A stretch of 64,000 nucleotides of DNA from an uncultured Bacteroidales bacterium (GTDB taxonomy: Bacteria; Bacteroidota; Bacteroidia; Bacteroidales; F082). Shown piece by piece: positions 35,457 through 43,712 of the stretch. The stretch is from contig ONKA01000013.1 of NCBI GenBank assembly GCA_900318265.1, forward strand, positions 37,515-101,514, read 5' to 3'. The stretch's first letter is position 1, and each line of letters starts with the position of its first letter. A model generated the notes under the pieces. It was not told the DNA's origin. It saw nothing but the letters and a program-made list of their open reading frames with translations, and did not search any database. Both the position numbers and the translations under genes were made by a program.

Positions 35457-36926
35457 TTATGCAATCACTTCTTTTTCGGGGATGTTTCTCAGCGTCTCAA
35501 CGAGGAAGTCCCAGAAGGGCTGCACGCTCTCGATGAGGAGGGCTTCGTCTGGTGAATGTGGGTGCACCAAGGTGGGGCCGAAGCTCACCATATCCCAATT
35601 CGGGTACTTCGAGCCGAGGATGCCGCATTCCAAGCCAGCGTGGATAACCATGACCTTGGGCTCCTTGCCGAACTTCTCCATATAAACCTTCTTCATCAGG
35701 TTGAGGATGGTTGAGTTGATGTTGGGCTTCCAACCGGGATAGTCGCCGGTGGAGTAGGCCTCGGCACCATTGTCGGTGAGGTTCTTGCGGATCTGCTCAG
35801 CAAGCTTGTCCTTGGCGGCGTCGACGAGGCTGCGGGTCAGCGATGCGGTCGTGATCTTGCCGTTGTCCATCTTCCAAGTGGCCAGGTTGCTCGAGGTCTC
35901 GGTGGTGCCTTCAAAGTCTTCCGACATGGCGATGACGCCATTGGGATAGCGGGCGATGGCGCAGAACATGTTGTCTTGCGTCTTCACGTCGATGACTTGT
36001 TTGGGCATCTCAGCGCCTTCGCAGAGGATGGCCAGCTCGGGCTCGACTTCGGCAAACTCTTCCTTGCAGATGCCCTCATATTCGGCGGCATATTGTTTGA
36101 ATTCCTCTTCCTTGTCGGCTGGGACGACCACGATGGCTTCAGCTTCTCTTGGGATGGCGTTGCGCAAGCTACCGCCATCAATGCAGGCAAGGCGCAGGCC
36201 GTATTTCTCTGCTGCCATCAGCAGCATGGTGTTCAGCACCTTGTTGGCGTTGGCGCGACCCAGGTTGATGTCCATGCCTGAGTGACCGCCTTTCAGGCCC
36301 TTCACGAAGAGGCGATAGGCTTTCATGCCAGCGGGTACGGCTTCGAAGGTGGGCGTCCAGGTGCCGATATTGTCGACACCGCCGGCGCAACCGACATAGA
36401 GTTCACCTTCGGTTTCTGAGTCCATATTCATCAGGATATCGCCTTTCAGCACGCCGGGCTGCAACTTGTTGGCGCCCGTCATGCCTGTTTCTTCGTCGAT
36501 GGTGAAAAGGGCTTCGATGGGACCGTGTTGAAGGTCGGTGGCTTCGAGGACTGCCATGGCGGCAGCGGCACCCAAACCGTCGTCGGCGCCGAGGGTGGTG
36601 CCATTGGCCTTCACCCAGCCGTCTTCGATGTGGGTCTCAATCGGGTCGTTTTCAAAATCGTGCACCTTGTCGGCGTTCTTTTGCGGGACCATGTCCAAGT
36701 GGGCTTGCAGGATGACACCTTTACGGTTCTCCATGCCTGGAGTGGCGGGTTTGCGCATGATGACGTTGCCGCATTCGTCGACGATGGTTTCAAGGCCGTG
36801 CTCTTCGCCCCATTGCTTCATGAAGGCGATCACTTTGGCTTCTTTCTTCGAAGGGCGCGGAATCTGGGTGAGACTGTAGAAGTTTCTCCACACGCCATTC
36901 GGTTCTAAATCTTTGATAGAGCTCAT
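35457..36926 (-). CDS. pepD: PepD-type aminoacyl-histidine dipeptidase (M20 family)
   Basis: A 489-residue cytosolic dinuclear-zinc dipeptidase that cleaves Xaa-His and other dipeptides. Metal-site motifs are in place: the first His in LQAHLDMVPQ (about 89-98), the bridging Asp in TTLGADDGLG, and the EE pair in FTIDEETGMTGA. The later MHSG-type lid segment reads GLKGGHSGMDINLGRANA. Length is normal for the family (about 485). It is a single-gene unit with a terminator downstream; no exact TAnnTTTG box was found upstream. Confidence 0.95.
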   Translation of the reverse strand: MSSIKDLEPNGVWRNFYSLTQIPRPSKKEAKVIAFMKQWGEEHGLETIVDECGNVIMRKPATPGMENRKGVILQAHLDMVPQKNADKVHDFENDPIETHIEDGWVKANGTTLGADDGLGAAAAMAVLEATDLQHGPIEALFTIDEETGMTGANKLQPGVLKGDILMNMDSETEGELYVGCAGGVDNIGTWTPTFEAVPAGMKAYRLFVKGLKGGHSGMDINLGRANANKVLNTMLLMAAEKYGLRLACIDGGSLRNAIPREAEAIVVVPADKEEEFKQYAAEYEGICKEEFAEVEPELAILCEGAEMPKQVIDVKTQDNMFCAIARYPNGVIAMSEDFEGTTETSSNLATWKMDNGKITTASLTRSLVDAAKDKLAEQIRKNLTDNGAEAYSTGDYPGWKPNINSTILNLMKKVYMEKFGKEPKVMVIHAGLECGILGSKYPNWDMVSFGPTLVHPHSPDEALLIESVQPFWDFLVETLRNIPEKEVIA

Positions 36927-37010
36927 GTTTAAATGGTTTTATTTGTAATGATTGTTCAAATTTTAGTCGGCTAAATTACGGTTTTTTTCTCAAATCGAAA
37001 CAAAAAGTCG

Positions 37011-37018
37011 TATTTTTG
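37011..37018 (+). promoter_or_regulatory. -7 promoter element of a lipoprotein gene
   Basis: TATTTTTG, 20 bases before the ATG at 37039. Confidence 0.65.
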
Positions 37019-37038
37019 CACACTAAAACTTTAATAAA

Positions 37039-37395
37039 ATGAAAAAAGTATTACCGCTTTTATTGTTTGTCCTGTTGGCTTTTGCCAGCTGCCAGAGAGG
37101 CCCTGCCATCTATCAAATGTCTGAGAATCCGAAAGAAATGGCCGACAACGCCGAGAAGTTTGCCAAGCAAACCATGAAGCGTGCTTCAAGCTATTCTGAC
37201 GAGGAATGGAAGGTGGCTGTCGACCAGTTTGTCGCCATGTCAAAGGATTTTGTGGAAAAAAAGCGTACGATGAGCGAACAGGATGTGTTTCGCGTTGATG
37301 CTGCCCGTCTGCAGTTCATCAAGGCCGTCTCCGATAACGGTAACGAGGAACTTGTGGCTGAAATCAAGTCGCTCTACAGCGAAATCAACAGGTGA
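37039..37395 (+). CDS. Small lipoprotein of unknown function
   Basis: A 118-residue protein with a lipoprotein signal peptide. The lipobox LAFASC places the lipidated Cys at residue 18. The mature part is charged and looks helical (NAEKFAKQTMKRASSYSDEE...), with no recognised domain. It has its own promoter at 37011-37018, and the next gene has another at 37461-37468, so it is probably monocistronic. Location: periplasmic face of a membrane. Function unknown. Confidence 0.75.
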   Translation: MKKVLPLLLFVLLAFASCQRGPAIYQMSENPKEMADNAEKFAKQTMKRASSYSDEEWKVAVDQFVAMSKDFVEKKRTMSEQDVFRVDAARLQFIKAVSDNGNEELVAEIKSLYSEINR

Positions 37396-37460
37396 TTACC
37401 GCTTCGGTTAGCTTTTTGCGCCGTTGGGTGAAAACTGTTCGTCGTATTGTTTATTCTTCC

Positions 37461-37468
37461 TATTTTTG
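37461..37468 (+). promoter_or_regulatory. -7 promoter element of the steroid-reductase-like cluster
   Basis: TATTTTTG, 20 bases before the ATG at 37488. It is the only clear promoter box before 41364, supporting one transcript for the four genes downstream. Confidence 0.65.
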
Positions 37469-37487
37469 AAAACTATTTACGACGATT

Positions 37488-38255
37488 ATGACACTTCACA
37501 CATTCTATTTATTCCTTATTGTCATGGCCGTGGTGGCCTTGGCCGTATATGTGAGCCTTTTCTTTGTCGATGCAGGCTACGGCAAGTTCTATGACCCAAA
37601 ATGGGGTCCCGCCGTCAACAACAAACTCGGTTGGGTGCTCATGGAGTCGCCTGTGTTTGTCGCCATGCTGCTTCTGTGGCTCCTTTCCGACCGCCGTGAC
37701 GATCTGGTTAGGCTGGCTTTCCTTTTCGTGTTTGAATTGCACTATATCCAGCGCTCCTTCGTGTTTCCGCTTCGTATGCGAGGCCATAGTGTGATGCCGC
37801 TTTCCATCGTCGTCATGGGCGTCACTTTCAACGTGCTCAATGCCTTGATGCAAGGCGGTTGGATTTTCTACTTTTCACCTGAAGACTATTATCCTGCCGA
37901 TTGGTTGACGGATCCCAGGTTCATCGCTGGTTTTTTGGTGTTTATCATCGGCATGTACATCAACATCCAGTCTGACGATATCATCCGCAACCTGCGTAAG
38001 GAGGGCGACACCAAGCATTATTTGCCCAAGCAAGGGATGTTCCGCTATGTCACTTCGGCGAATTATTTTGGGGAGTTTATTGAATGGGTGGGTTTTGCCA
38101 TCCTCACATGGTCGTGGGCGGGTGCTGTTTTCGCATGGTGGACCTTCGCCAACCTCGCCCCGCGTGCTCATAGGATTTACGATGCCTATAGGAAGGAGTT
38201 CGGCGCTGAACTAGATACGAAAAAGACAAAACGTTTTATTCCTTTCATTTGGTAA
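37488..38255 (+). CDS. Steroid 5-alpha-reductase-like membrane oxidoreductase
   Basis: A 255-residue protein with about six membrane helices, of the 3-oxo-5-alpha-steroid 4-dehydrogenase family. The C-terminal NADPH-binding signature is strong: TSANYFGEFIEWVGFAILTW (about 185-204), then ANLAPRAHRIYDAYRKEF and a final RFIPFIW, the usual family ending. Such enzymes reduce the delta-4 double bond of 3-oxo steroids to the 5-alpha product. Gut Bacteroidales carry homologues acting on 3-oxo-delta-4 bile acids and steroids. The next two genes, an OYE-type reductase and an SDR, fit the same chemistry. The steroid substrate is inferred from family and context; lipid enone reduction is an alternative. 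Confidence 0.85.
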   Translation: MTLHTFYLFLIVMAVVALAVYVSLFFVDAGYGKFYDPKWGPAVNNKLGWVLMESPVFVAMLLLWLLSDRRDDLVRLAFLFVFELHYIQRSFVFPLRMRGHSVMPLSIVVMGVTFNVLNALMQGGWIFYFSPEDYYPADWLTDPRFIAGFLVFIIGMYINIQSDDIIRNLRKEGDTKHYLPKQGMFRYVTSANYFGEFIEWVGFAILTWSWAGAVFAWWTFANLAPRAHRIYDAYRKEFGAELDTKKTKRFIPFIW

Positions 38256-38267
38256 TACAATTTGATT

Positions 38268-39497
38268 ATGGAATCACAGATTTTCACTCCTTGCCAAATC
38301 GGTCCCATCACCTTGCGCAACAGGGTGATACGTTCGGCTGCTTTCGAGAATATGGCTTACGGCAACCGCCCCTCAGAGGATTTGTTCAACTATCATACGG
38401 CTGTGGCGCGTGGCGGTGTCGGTATGACGACGGTGGCTTATGCTGCTGTCAACCAGTCGGGCTTGTCGTTCGATGGCCAGTTGTGGATGCGTGAGGAGAT
38501 TGTTCCCGAATTGAAACGCCTCACAGATGCCGTCCATTCATACGGCGCCAAGGCTTCCATTCAATTGGGGCACTGCGGCAACATGACGCACCGCGCCACT
38601 TGTGGTTGCATGCCTGTGGGTGCCTCGAGTGGCTTCAACTTGTATTCGCCTACATTTCATAGGAAACTGAAGAAAGAAGAGATTTACGGGTTGGTGAAAG
38701 ACTTCGGTAAGGCTGTCAACTTGGCGCGTGAGGCAGGCTTCGACTGTGTGGAGATCCATGCCGGTCATGGCTACTTGATTAGCCAGTTTCTGTCGCCTTA
38801 CACCAACCGCCGCCACGATGAGTTTGGTGGCTCTTTGAAGAATAGGATGCGTTTTATGCGTCTCGTCATCGAGGAGGTGATGCGTGCCGCTGGCGATGAT
38901 ATGGCCGTGGTGGTCAAAGTGAATATGCACGACGGTTTCCGTCGTGGCATGCAGCGCGAAGAGTGCATCAAAGTGGCGCAGGAGCTGGAACGTCTTGGTG
39001 TGCACGCCCTTGTGCTCACGGCAGGTTTCGTCAGCAAGGCACCTATGGAGGTGATGCGTGGTGCGATGCCGCTCAAGACTTTGCGTTATTACATGGATAT
39101 GAAGAAGTTCTGGTGGCTGAAGGCAGGTCTTGCCTTTGCCGGCAGGCTGTTGATACCCACCGTGCCGTTCAGCGAAGGCTATTTCCTGGAGGATGCCAAG
39201 GAGTTCCGCGCAGCCCTTAAGATGCCTCTCATTTATGTTGGCGGCATGGTCTCGAAGGAAAAAATGGAAGAGGTGCTCGGCTCGGGTTTCGTGGCCCTGC
39301 AGATGGCTCGTGCCTTGGTCAACGACACCGATTTCATCAACAAGTTGCAAAGGGGCGAGGTGACGCGCAGCGAGTGTAAACACTCCAACTATTGCATCGG
39401 ACGCATGTATACTTTGGAGATGAAGTGCCATCATTGTGTGGAGCACCTGCCTGAACGCTTGCGAAAAGAGGTGAACGAAGCTGAGAGGAAAGGATGA
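38268..39497 (+). CDS. Old Yellow Enzyme-family NADH:flavin oxidoreductase
   Basis: A 409-residue FMN-dependent TIM-barrel enzyme. The ATG at 38268 is used; a TTG two codons earlier is less likely. The substrate-binding pair His164 and His167 lies in HAGHGYLISQFLSP, followed by the family signature NRRHDEFGGSLKNRMRF. The barrel ends with VGGMVSKEKMEEVL and the FMN-phosphate region. The C-terminal FAD/NAD domain of the longer BaiCD/2,4-dienoyl-CoA reductase type is absent. Four late cysteines (370, 376, 387, 390) are spaced C-x5-C-x10-C-x2-C, unlike the C-x2-C-x3-C-x11-C of Fe-S members. In context a 5-beta-reductase-like role on 3-oxo-delta-4 steroids is plausible. Confidence 0.85.
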   Translation: MESQIFTPCQIGPITLRNRVIRSAAFENMAYGNRPSEDLFNYHTAVARGGVGMTTVAYAAVNQSGLSFDGQLWMREEIVPELKRLTDAVHSYGAKASIQLGHCGNMTHRATCGCMPVGASSGFNLYSPTFHRKLKKEEIYGLVKDFGKAVNLAREAGFDCVEIHAGHGYLISQFLSPYTNRRHDEFGGSLKNRMRFMRLVIEEVMRAAGDDMAVVVKVNMHDGFRRGMQREECIKVAQELERLGVHALVLTAGFVSKAPMEVMRGAMPLKTLRYYMDMKKFWWLKAGLAFAGRLLIPTVPFSEGYFLEDAKEFRAALKMPLIYVGGMVSKEKMEEVLGSGFVALQMARALVNDTDFINKLQRGEVTRSECKHSNYCIGRMYTLEMKCHHCVEHLPERLRKEVNEAERKG

Positions 39498-39510
39498 CCA
39501 TGACCAATGC

Positions 39511-39549
39511 CCCTGACCCTGGCCAGTTTTCTGACGGTCAGGGTCAGGG
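39511..39549. repeat. Inverted repeat inside the steroid-reductase-like cluster
   Basis: The 11-bp arms CCCTGACCCTG and CAGGGTCAGGG match perfectly around a 17-base loop. A third GGGTCAGGG copy follows at about 39554-39562. It fills most of the 82-base gap between the OYE and SDR genes. There is no T-run, so complete termination is not expected. Confidence 0.7.
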
Positions 39550-39579
39550 TTTTGGGTCAGGGTCGACAAACCAAAAACA

Positions 39580-40395
39580 ATGAACAAAACAAAATGGATA
39601 AATAGGTTTCAGGAGTCTCAAGGGCGTTTGCCTTGGGCGCTAGTGACGGGCGGAAGCTCGGGCATGGGTCTGGAGTATGCACGTCAACTGGCTGAAATCG
39701 GCTGCAACCTGCTGTTGGTCAGCAATCAAGAAGAGGAATTGCAAAAAGCCGCTGAGGAACTGAGACAAGGCCGAACCATTCAAGTCATACCGCATTACCA
39801 GAACTTGGCTACGGATACGGCCGCAGAGGAGTTGCTGGCCTATTGCCAATCGGAAGGCTTGCAAATTGACATCCTCATCAACAATGCTGGGATGTTCTTC
39901 TTCGAGGAGTTGACCACTGAAAACGAAGCCAAGGCTTTGACGATGATGCGCTTGCATATCCTGACACCCACGAGGTTGTGTGTCGTTTTCGGTGAAGAGA
40001 TGAAGAAAAGGGGCAATGGTTACATCGTCAACATGTCGTCGATGGCGGCTACCTTGCCTTGTCCGGGCATCACGATCTACTCGGCCACCAAGGCTTATCT
40101 GAAGAGTTTCGGCAAATCCCTGTTTTTTGAGATGAAGCCATACGGCGTGGGTGTGACCACGGTCTGCCCGGCAGCCATCGCCACACCGCTATATAAATTA
40201 AAACCCAATTTGTTGAAGTTTGGCGTGAAAATTGGACTGATAGGTACACCACAATGGTTGGTGCGGAAGGCTTTGAAAGGCATGATGAAGAAGAAAAGGG
40301 TAGTGAAGCCAGGATTGATGAATCATTATCTGCCGCCTTTGATTGCCGTTCTGCCCCACGGATTAGTGAATAAGCTATGGCAAAAATTCAAGTAA
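39580..40395 (+). CDS. Short-chain dehydrogenase, hydroxysteroid-dehydrogenase-like
   Basis: A 271-residue classical SDR. Cofactor motif TGGSSGMG near the N-terminus (about 24-31), NNAG in the middle, Ser153/Ser154 in NMSSMAA, and the catalytic Tyr167 and Lys171 in YSATK. The C-terminal segment (KPNLLKFGVKIGLIGTPQWLVRKALKGM) resembles the 17-beta-HSD/3-ketoacyl reductase branch. In this cluster a 3-keto or 3-hydroxy steroid oxidoreductase role is plausible; a fatty-acyl ketoreductase is the main alternative. Its last 19 bases overlap the start of the next gene. Confidence 0.85.
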   Translation: MNKTKWINRFQESQGRLPWALVTGGSSGMGLEYARQLAEIGCNLLLVSNQEEELQKAAEELRQGRTIQVIPHYQNLATDTAAEELLAYCQSEGLQIDILINNAGMFFFEELTTENEAKALTMMRLHILTPTRLCVVFGEEMKKRGNGYIVNMSSMAATLPCPGITIYSATKAYLKSFGKSLFFEMKPYGVGVTTVCPAAIATPLYKLKPNLLKFGVKIGLIGTPQWLVRKALKGMMKKKRVVKPGLMNHYLPPLIAVLPHGLVNKLWQKFK

Positions 40396-41324
40396 CGATA
40401 TTGTTTTTGTTGGCCTGCCTGACGGCTTCGGCACAACGCTACGAGAAGGTGCCTTTTGGCGACTTCGAGCATTGGACGGTGCGTTATGTCACCGAATCGC
40501 AAGTCATTGGTGGACAAGAGAAAGTGCTCTATGTGATAGGTCCTACGGATACCATCCGCGGTAACGACCCTTATAAATACCAGAACACGATTTGGTCTTC
40601 GTCGAATGCCTTCGCCAAGGTGATGGGCGTGGTGAAGACGTGTACCAATGTCACTCCCGATAATGGCCCGACGGGCAAATGTGCCAAACTGGCTACGGAG
40701 TTTGCCTCCTGCAAGGCGGCGGGACTTATTAATATAAAGGTGTTGGCGGCGGGTTCCATCTATTGGGGCAAGATGCTTGAACCCATCACGGGCGTCAGCG
40801 ACCCATACGCCTTCATGGACTGGGGTATCCCTTTTACAAAGCGACCTAAAGCACTTGTACTCAACTATAAAGCCACCATCCCAAATACGGGCAAGCTGGT
40901 GAAAGGCACCACGTTCCGCACCACGGAATTCAACGGCTACGATGCTGCTGAGATCCTCTTCATCTTGCAAAACCGTTGGGAGGACGAGAAAGGCAACATC
41001 CATGCGAAAAGGGTAGGGACGGCTGTGTGCCATATCGACAAAAGCTCCAACGGGTGGCAAAGCAATTTCAGAATTCCAGTCATCTATGGCGATGCCCGAA
41101 AGGCGAAGGAATATAAGCCTTTTATGGATCTCATTTCGGGCGACAAAACCATGTATGCCTTGAACAAGAAAGGCAAGAAAAGAGTCATCCAGGAAGAGGC
41201 TTGGGCCGAAGCGGATTGTCCTGTCACTCATGCCATCATGATGATTACCTCCGGCAGTCAAGGGGCTTTCACAGGCGCCGAAGGCAACGTACTTTGGGTG
41301 GATGAAATCCGGCTGGAGTATTGA
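40377..41324 (+). CDS. Secreted PCMD-like beta-sandwich protein
   Basis: A 315-residue protein with a signal peptide (1-19, ending TASA before QRYEK). The mature part resembles the putative carbohydrate metabolism (PCMD) domain of Bacteroidetes: a PFGDFEHW start, a GKCAKLAT strand, the central KPKALVLNYKA-type strand (here RPKALVLNYKATIP), and an ending with VLWVDEIRLEY. The start codon lies inside the SDR gene (19-base overlap), so it is translated with the cluster. Why an exported sugar-binding-like protein is coupled to steroid-type reductases is unclear. Confidence 0.75.
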   Translation: MAKIQVTILFLLACLTASAQRYEKVPFGDFEHWTVRYVTESQVIGGQEKVLYVIGPTDTIRGNDPYKYQNTIWSSSNAFAKVMGVVKTCTNVTPDNGPTGKCAKLATEFASCKAAGLINIKVLAAGSIYWGKMLEPITGVSDPYAFMDWGIPFTKRPKALVLNYKATIPNTGKLVKGTTFRTTEFNGYDAAEILFILQNRWEDEKGNIHAKRVGTAVCHIDKSSNGWQSNFRIPVIYGDARKAKEYKPFMDLISGDKTMYALNKKGKKRVIQEEAWAEADCPVTHAIMMITSGSQGAFTGAEGNVLWVDEIRLEY

Positions 41325-41363
41325 GTGATTTTTCATTTTTTGATTGCGTTTTTAAAAATTTCC

Positions 41364-41371
41364 TATTTTTG
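41364..41371 (+). promoter_or_regulatory. -7 promoter element of the DUF5606 gene
   Basis: TATTTTTG, 30 bases before the ATG at 41402, with a TTG about 19 bases further upstream as a possible -33 element. Confidence 0.65.
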
Positions 41372-41401
41372 CAGCCGTTTTTGAAAAAAAAGTATTGAAC
41401 T

Positions 41402-41854
41402 ATGGATTTAAGCAAGATTGTATCGATATCCGGTAAACCTGGACTTTATGTAGTTAAATCTCAAGCCATTGGAAGGCTTATTGTGGAATCTGTGCTCGAC
41501 GGCAAGTGCTCTCCCGCTTTTGCCCGCGACCGTATGAGCTCGCTTGAGGAGATCTCGATTTTCTCCACCGACGATGACCGCCCGCTGAAGGAAGTCTTTA
41601 TGATGATCCACGACAAGATGGGCGACAAGGTCGACTTCGACTTTAAGAAGGCATCGAACGAAGAGTTGCGTGAGAAGTTCGCCTTCGTCATGCCCGACTA
41701 CGATGAGGAAGCCGTCTATCCTTCCGACATGAAGAAGGTCTTCGCTTGGTATCAAATGCTGAACGACAAGGGTCTGCTCGACTTCACGGTGGAGGAAGAA
41801 AAACCCGAGGCTGAGGATGAAACACCCGCCGATGCCTCTGCTGAAAAAGAATAA
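41402..41854 (+). CDS. DUF5606-like conserved Bacteroidetes protein
   Basis: A 150-residue soluble protein. It begins MDLSKIVSISGKPGLYVVKS and carries an EEISIFSTDDDRPLKEVF segment, both typical of this Bacteroidetes-wide family. The last 25 residues are acidic and Ala/Pro-rich and look disordered. It is expressed from its own promoter and closed by a strong terminator. No function is established. Confidence 0.82.
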   Translation: MDLSKIVSISGKPGLYVVKSQAIGRLIVESVLDGKCSPAFARDRMSSLEEISIFSTDDDRPLKEVFMMIHDKMGDKVDFDFKKASNEELREKFAFVMPDYDEEAVYPSDMKKVFAWYQMLNDKGLLDFTVEEEKPEAEDETPADASAEKE

Positions 41855-41882
41855 GTTTTTTCATGGCATATAATTAATTGTT

Positions 41883-41908
41883 AAAAGCCGCTTTTGCGGC
41901 TTTTTTTT
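41883..41908 (+). terminator. Intrinsic terminator after the DUF5606 gene
   Basis: AAAAGCCGC pairs with GCGGCTTTT, followed by a T-run. It is immediately upstream of the pyrK promoter box. Confidence 0.85.
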
Positions 41909-41909
41909 G

Positions 41910-41917
41910 TATCTTTG
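41910..41917 (+). promoter_or_regulatory. -7 promoter element of pyrK-pyrD
   Basis: TATCTTTG directly after the terminator T-run. It predicts a leader of about 120 bases that contains the palindromic repeat at 41934-42016. Confidence 0.6.
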
Positions 41918-41933
41918 TCCCGTGAACCTTGTA

Positions 41934-42016
41934 GTCATTGCGAGGAGGCACGACGAAGCAATCTAGACATGAAACAGGTATTCACTCTAGGATTGCTTTG
42001 CTTCGCTCGCAATGAC
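41934..42016. repeat. 83-bp palindromic repeat in the pyrK leader
   Basis: The ends GTCATTGCGAG and CTCGCAATGAC are perfect inverted repeats. Inner arms (ACGAAGCAATC and GATTGCTTTGCTTCG) pair imperfectly. This resembles a palindromic repeat scattered through many bacterial genomes. It lies between the promoter and the pyrK ATG, so it is transcribed as a 5' hairpin. Confidence 0.75.
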
Positions 42017-42042
42017 GAAAGTACCATAGTAATGACAATGTT

Positions 42043-42804
42043 ATGAAGCAAATAATAGACTTTAAACTCGTTGGGAAGCAGGACTTCGGCCGTTCGGTGC
42101 TGCTGCAGTTGCACGCGGAATGCGCCTTGCCCGACATGGCTCCCGGACAGTTTGTGCAGGTGCGCGTCGACGGCTCGCCGTCTACCTACCTGCGTCGCCC
42201 CATCTCCATTCACGATGTGGACTTCCAAAACCATGAAATCACCCTTTTGGTGCAACAAATAGGCGAGGGGACAAGACATTTGGCCTCGGCTGAAATAGGC
42301 GATACCATCAATGTGGTGCTGCCACTTGGGAATGGCTTCAGCATGCCCGAGAAAGGGGAGAAGTGCCTGCTCGTCGGTGGCGGCATCGGTATCGCACCTT
42401 TGTTTTATTTCGCCAAGATGCTGGTCGAGAAAGGGATTCGACCCGCTTTGCTTCTGGGAGGTAAATCCAAGTCCGACCTGATTCGTTTGGAGGATTACCA
42501 GCGATTTGGAGAGTCTTTCGTCACCACCGAGGACGGCACGTTGGGCGAGAAAGGCTTCGTCACCCAACATTCGGTATGGCAAAAGCAAAGCTTCGACAAG
42601 ATCTATGTCTGTGGTCCGAAACCGATGATGAAGGCCGTGGCGAAACTGGCCTCCGAAAAGAAAAATTGGTGTGAGGTCTCGCTTGAGAATTTGATGGCCT
42701 GCGGTCTGGGTGCTTGCCTCTGCTGCGTGGAGGACACCATCGACGGCAATATGTGCGTCTGCAAGGAAGGTCCGGTATTTAACACAAGGAGGTTGAAATG
42801 GTGA
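42043..42804 (+). CDS. pyrK: Dihydroorotate dehydrogenase electron transfer subunit
   Basis: A 253-residue FAD and [2Fe-2S] protein that passes electrons from PyrD to NAD+. The FAD-binding strand [11 protein letters not shown] is near 48-58, the nucleotide-binding motif [13 protein letters not shown] near 108-120, and CGPKPMM in the NAD domain. The cluster is bound by the C-terminal cysteines in CGLGACLCC and the last Cys of [11 protein letters not shown]. It overlaps pyrD by 7 bases, so the two subunits are translationally coupled. Length is normal. Confidence 0.95.
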   Translation: MKQIIDFKLVGKQDFGRSVLLQLHAECALPDMAPGQFVQVRVDGSPSTYLRRPISIHDVDFQNHEITLLVQQIGEGTRHLASAEIGDTINVVLPLGNGFSMPEKGEKCLLVGGGIGIAPLFYFAKMLVEKGIRPALLLGGKSKSDLIRLEDYQRFGESFVTTEDGTLGEKGFVTQHSVWQKQSFDKIYVCGPKPMMKAVAKLASEKKNWCEVSLENLMACGLGACLCCVEDTIDGNMCVCKEGPVFNTRRLKW

Positions 42805-43712
42805 ACATGACGATTGACTTGGGTCGCGGCTTGGTGCTGCGCAACCCCGTGATGACGGCTTCGGGTACCTTCGGCTATGGCGAGGAGTACACCGACTTCG
42901 TGGACTTAGCCCAACTGGGCGGTATCATCGTGAAAGGCACTACGCTTCATCCACGTGAGGGCAATCCTTATCCGCGCATGGCCGAAACGCCTTCGGGGAT
43001 GCTGAACTGTGTCGGGCTGCAAAACAAAGGCGTCCAGTACTTTATCGACACGATTTATCCCCGCATCAAGGACTTTGATACCAATGTGTTGCTCAACCTC
43101 TCGGGTTCCACCTTGGAGGACTATGTGAAAGGTGCCGAGATGGTGGATGCCTTGGACAAGATTCCTGCCATTGAGTTGAATGTGTCTTGCCCCAATGTGA
43201 AGCAAGGCGGCATGGCCTTTGGCGTGACCACTACGGGCATCTCGCAAGTGGTTTCCGAGGTGCGCAAGGTGTATCATAAGCACTTGATGGTGAAGCTGTC
43301 GCCCAATGTGACCAATATCGCTGAAATTGCGCTGGCCGCCGAGGCTGCTGGTGCTGATTCGGTGTCACTTATCAACACGCTGATGGGTATGGCCATCGAT
43401 GCGGAGCAACGCAAACCGAAACTGTCAGTGATTACGGGCGGTCTTTCGGGTGCCTGCGTGAAGCCAGTGGCCTTGCGCATGGTTTGGCAGGTGGCTAAGG
43501 CGGTGAAGATTCCCGTAGTGGGCTTGGGTGGCATCTCCAACGCCACCGATGCCGTGGAGTTCATGCTCGCTGGTGCCTCGGCCATCGAAATCGGCACGGC
43601 CAATTTCATCGATCCTGCGGTTTCGGCAAAGGTCGTTTGGGGTATCAATGAATATTGTGAGCGGCATGGGTTCCATAAGACAATGGATTTGATTGGGGCT
43701 TTAGAGGTTTAG
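42798..43712 (+). CDS. pyrD: Dihydroorotate dehydrogenase (NAD+), catalytic subunit, class 1B
   Basis: A 304-residue FMN enzyme that oxidises dihydroorotate to orotate in pyrimidine synthesis. Features of class 1[15 protein letters not shown] at the N-terminus, the catalytic Cys131 in [11 protein letters not shown], the Lys in VKLSPNVT, and phosphate-binding GLGGISN and [11 protein letters not shown] near the C-terminus. It pairs with the adjacent PyrK. Its stop overlaps the end of convergent murB (43709-43712). Confidence 0.96.
   Translation: MVNMTIDLGRGLVLRNPVMTASGTFGYGEEYTDFVDLAQLGGIIVKGTTLHPREGNPYPRMAETPSGMLNCVGLQNKGVQYFIDTIYPRIKDFDTNVLLNLSGSTLEDYVKGAEMVDALDKIPAIELNVSCPNVKQGGMAFGVTTTGISQVVSEVRKVYHKHLMVKLSPNVTNIAEIALAAEAAGADSVSLINTLMGMAIDAEQRKPKLSVITGGLSGACVKPVALRMVWQVAKAVKIPVVGLGGISNATDAVEFMLAGASAIEIGTANFIDPAVSAKVVWGINEYCERHGFHKTMDLIGALEV

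Noticed and set aside
38538-39587. A 349-codon open frame on the minus strand
   Set aside because: It is antisense to the OYE gene, which carries clear family motifs; the composition is His/Gln/Arg-rich as expected of a shadow.
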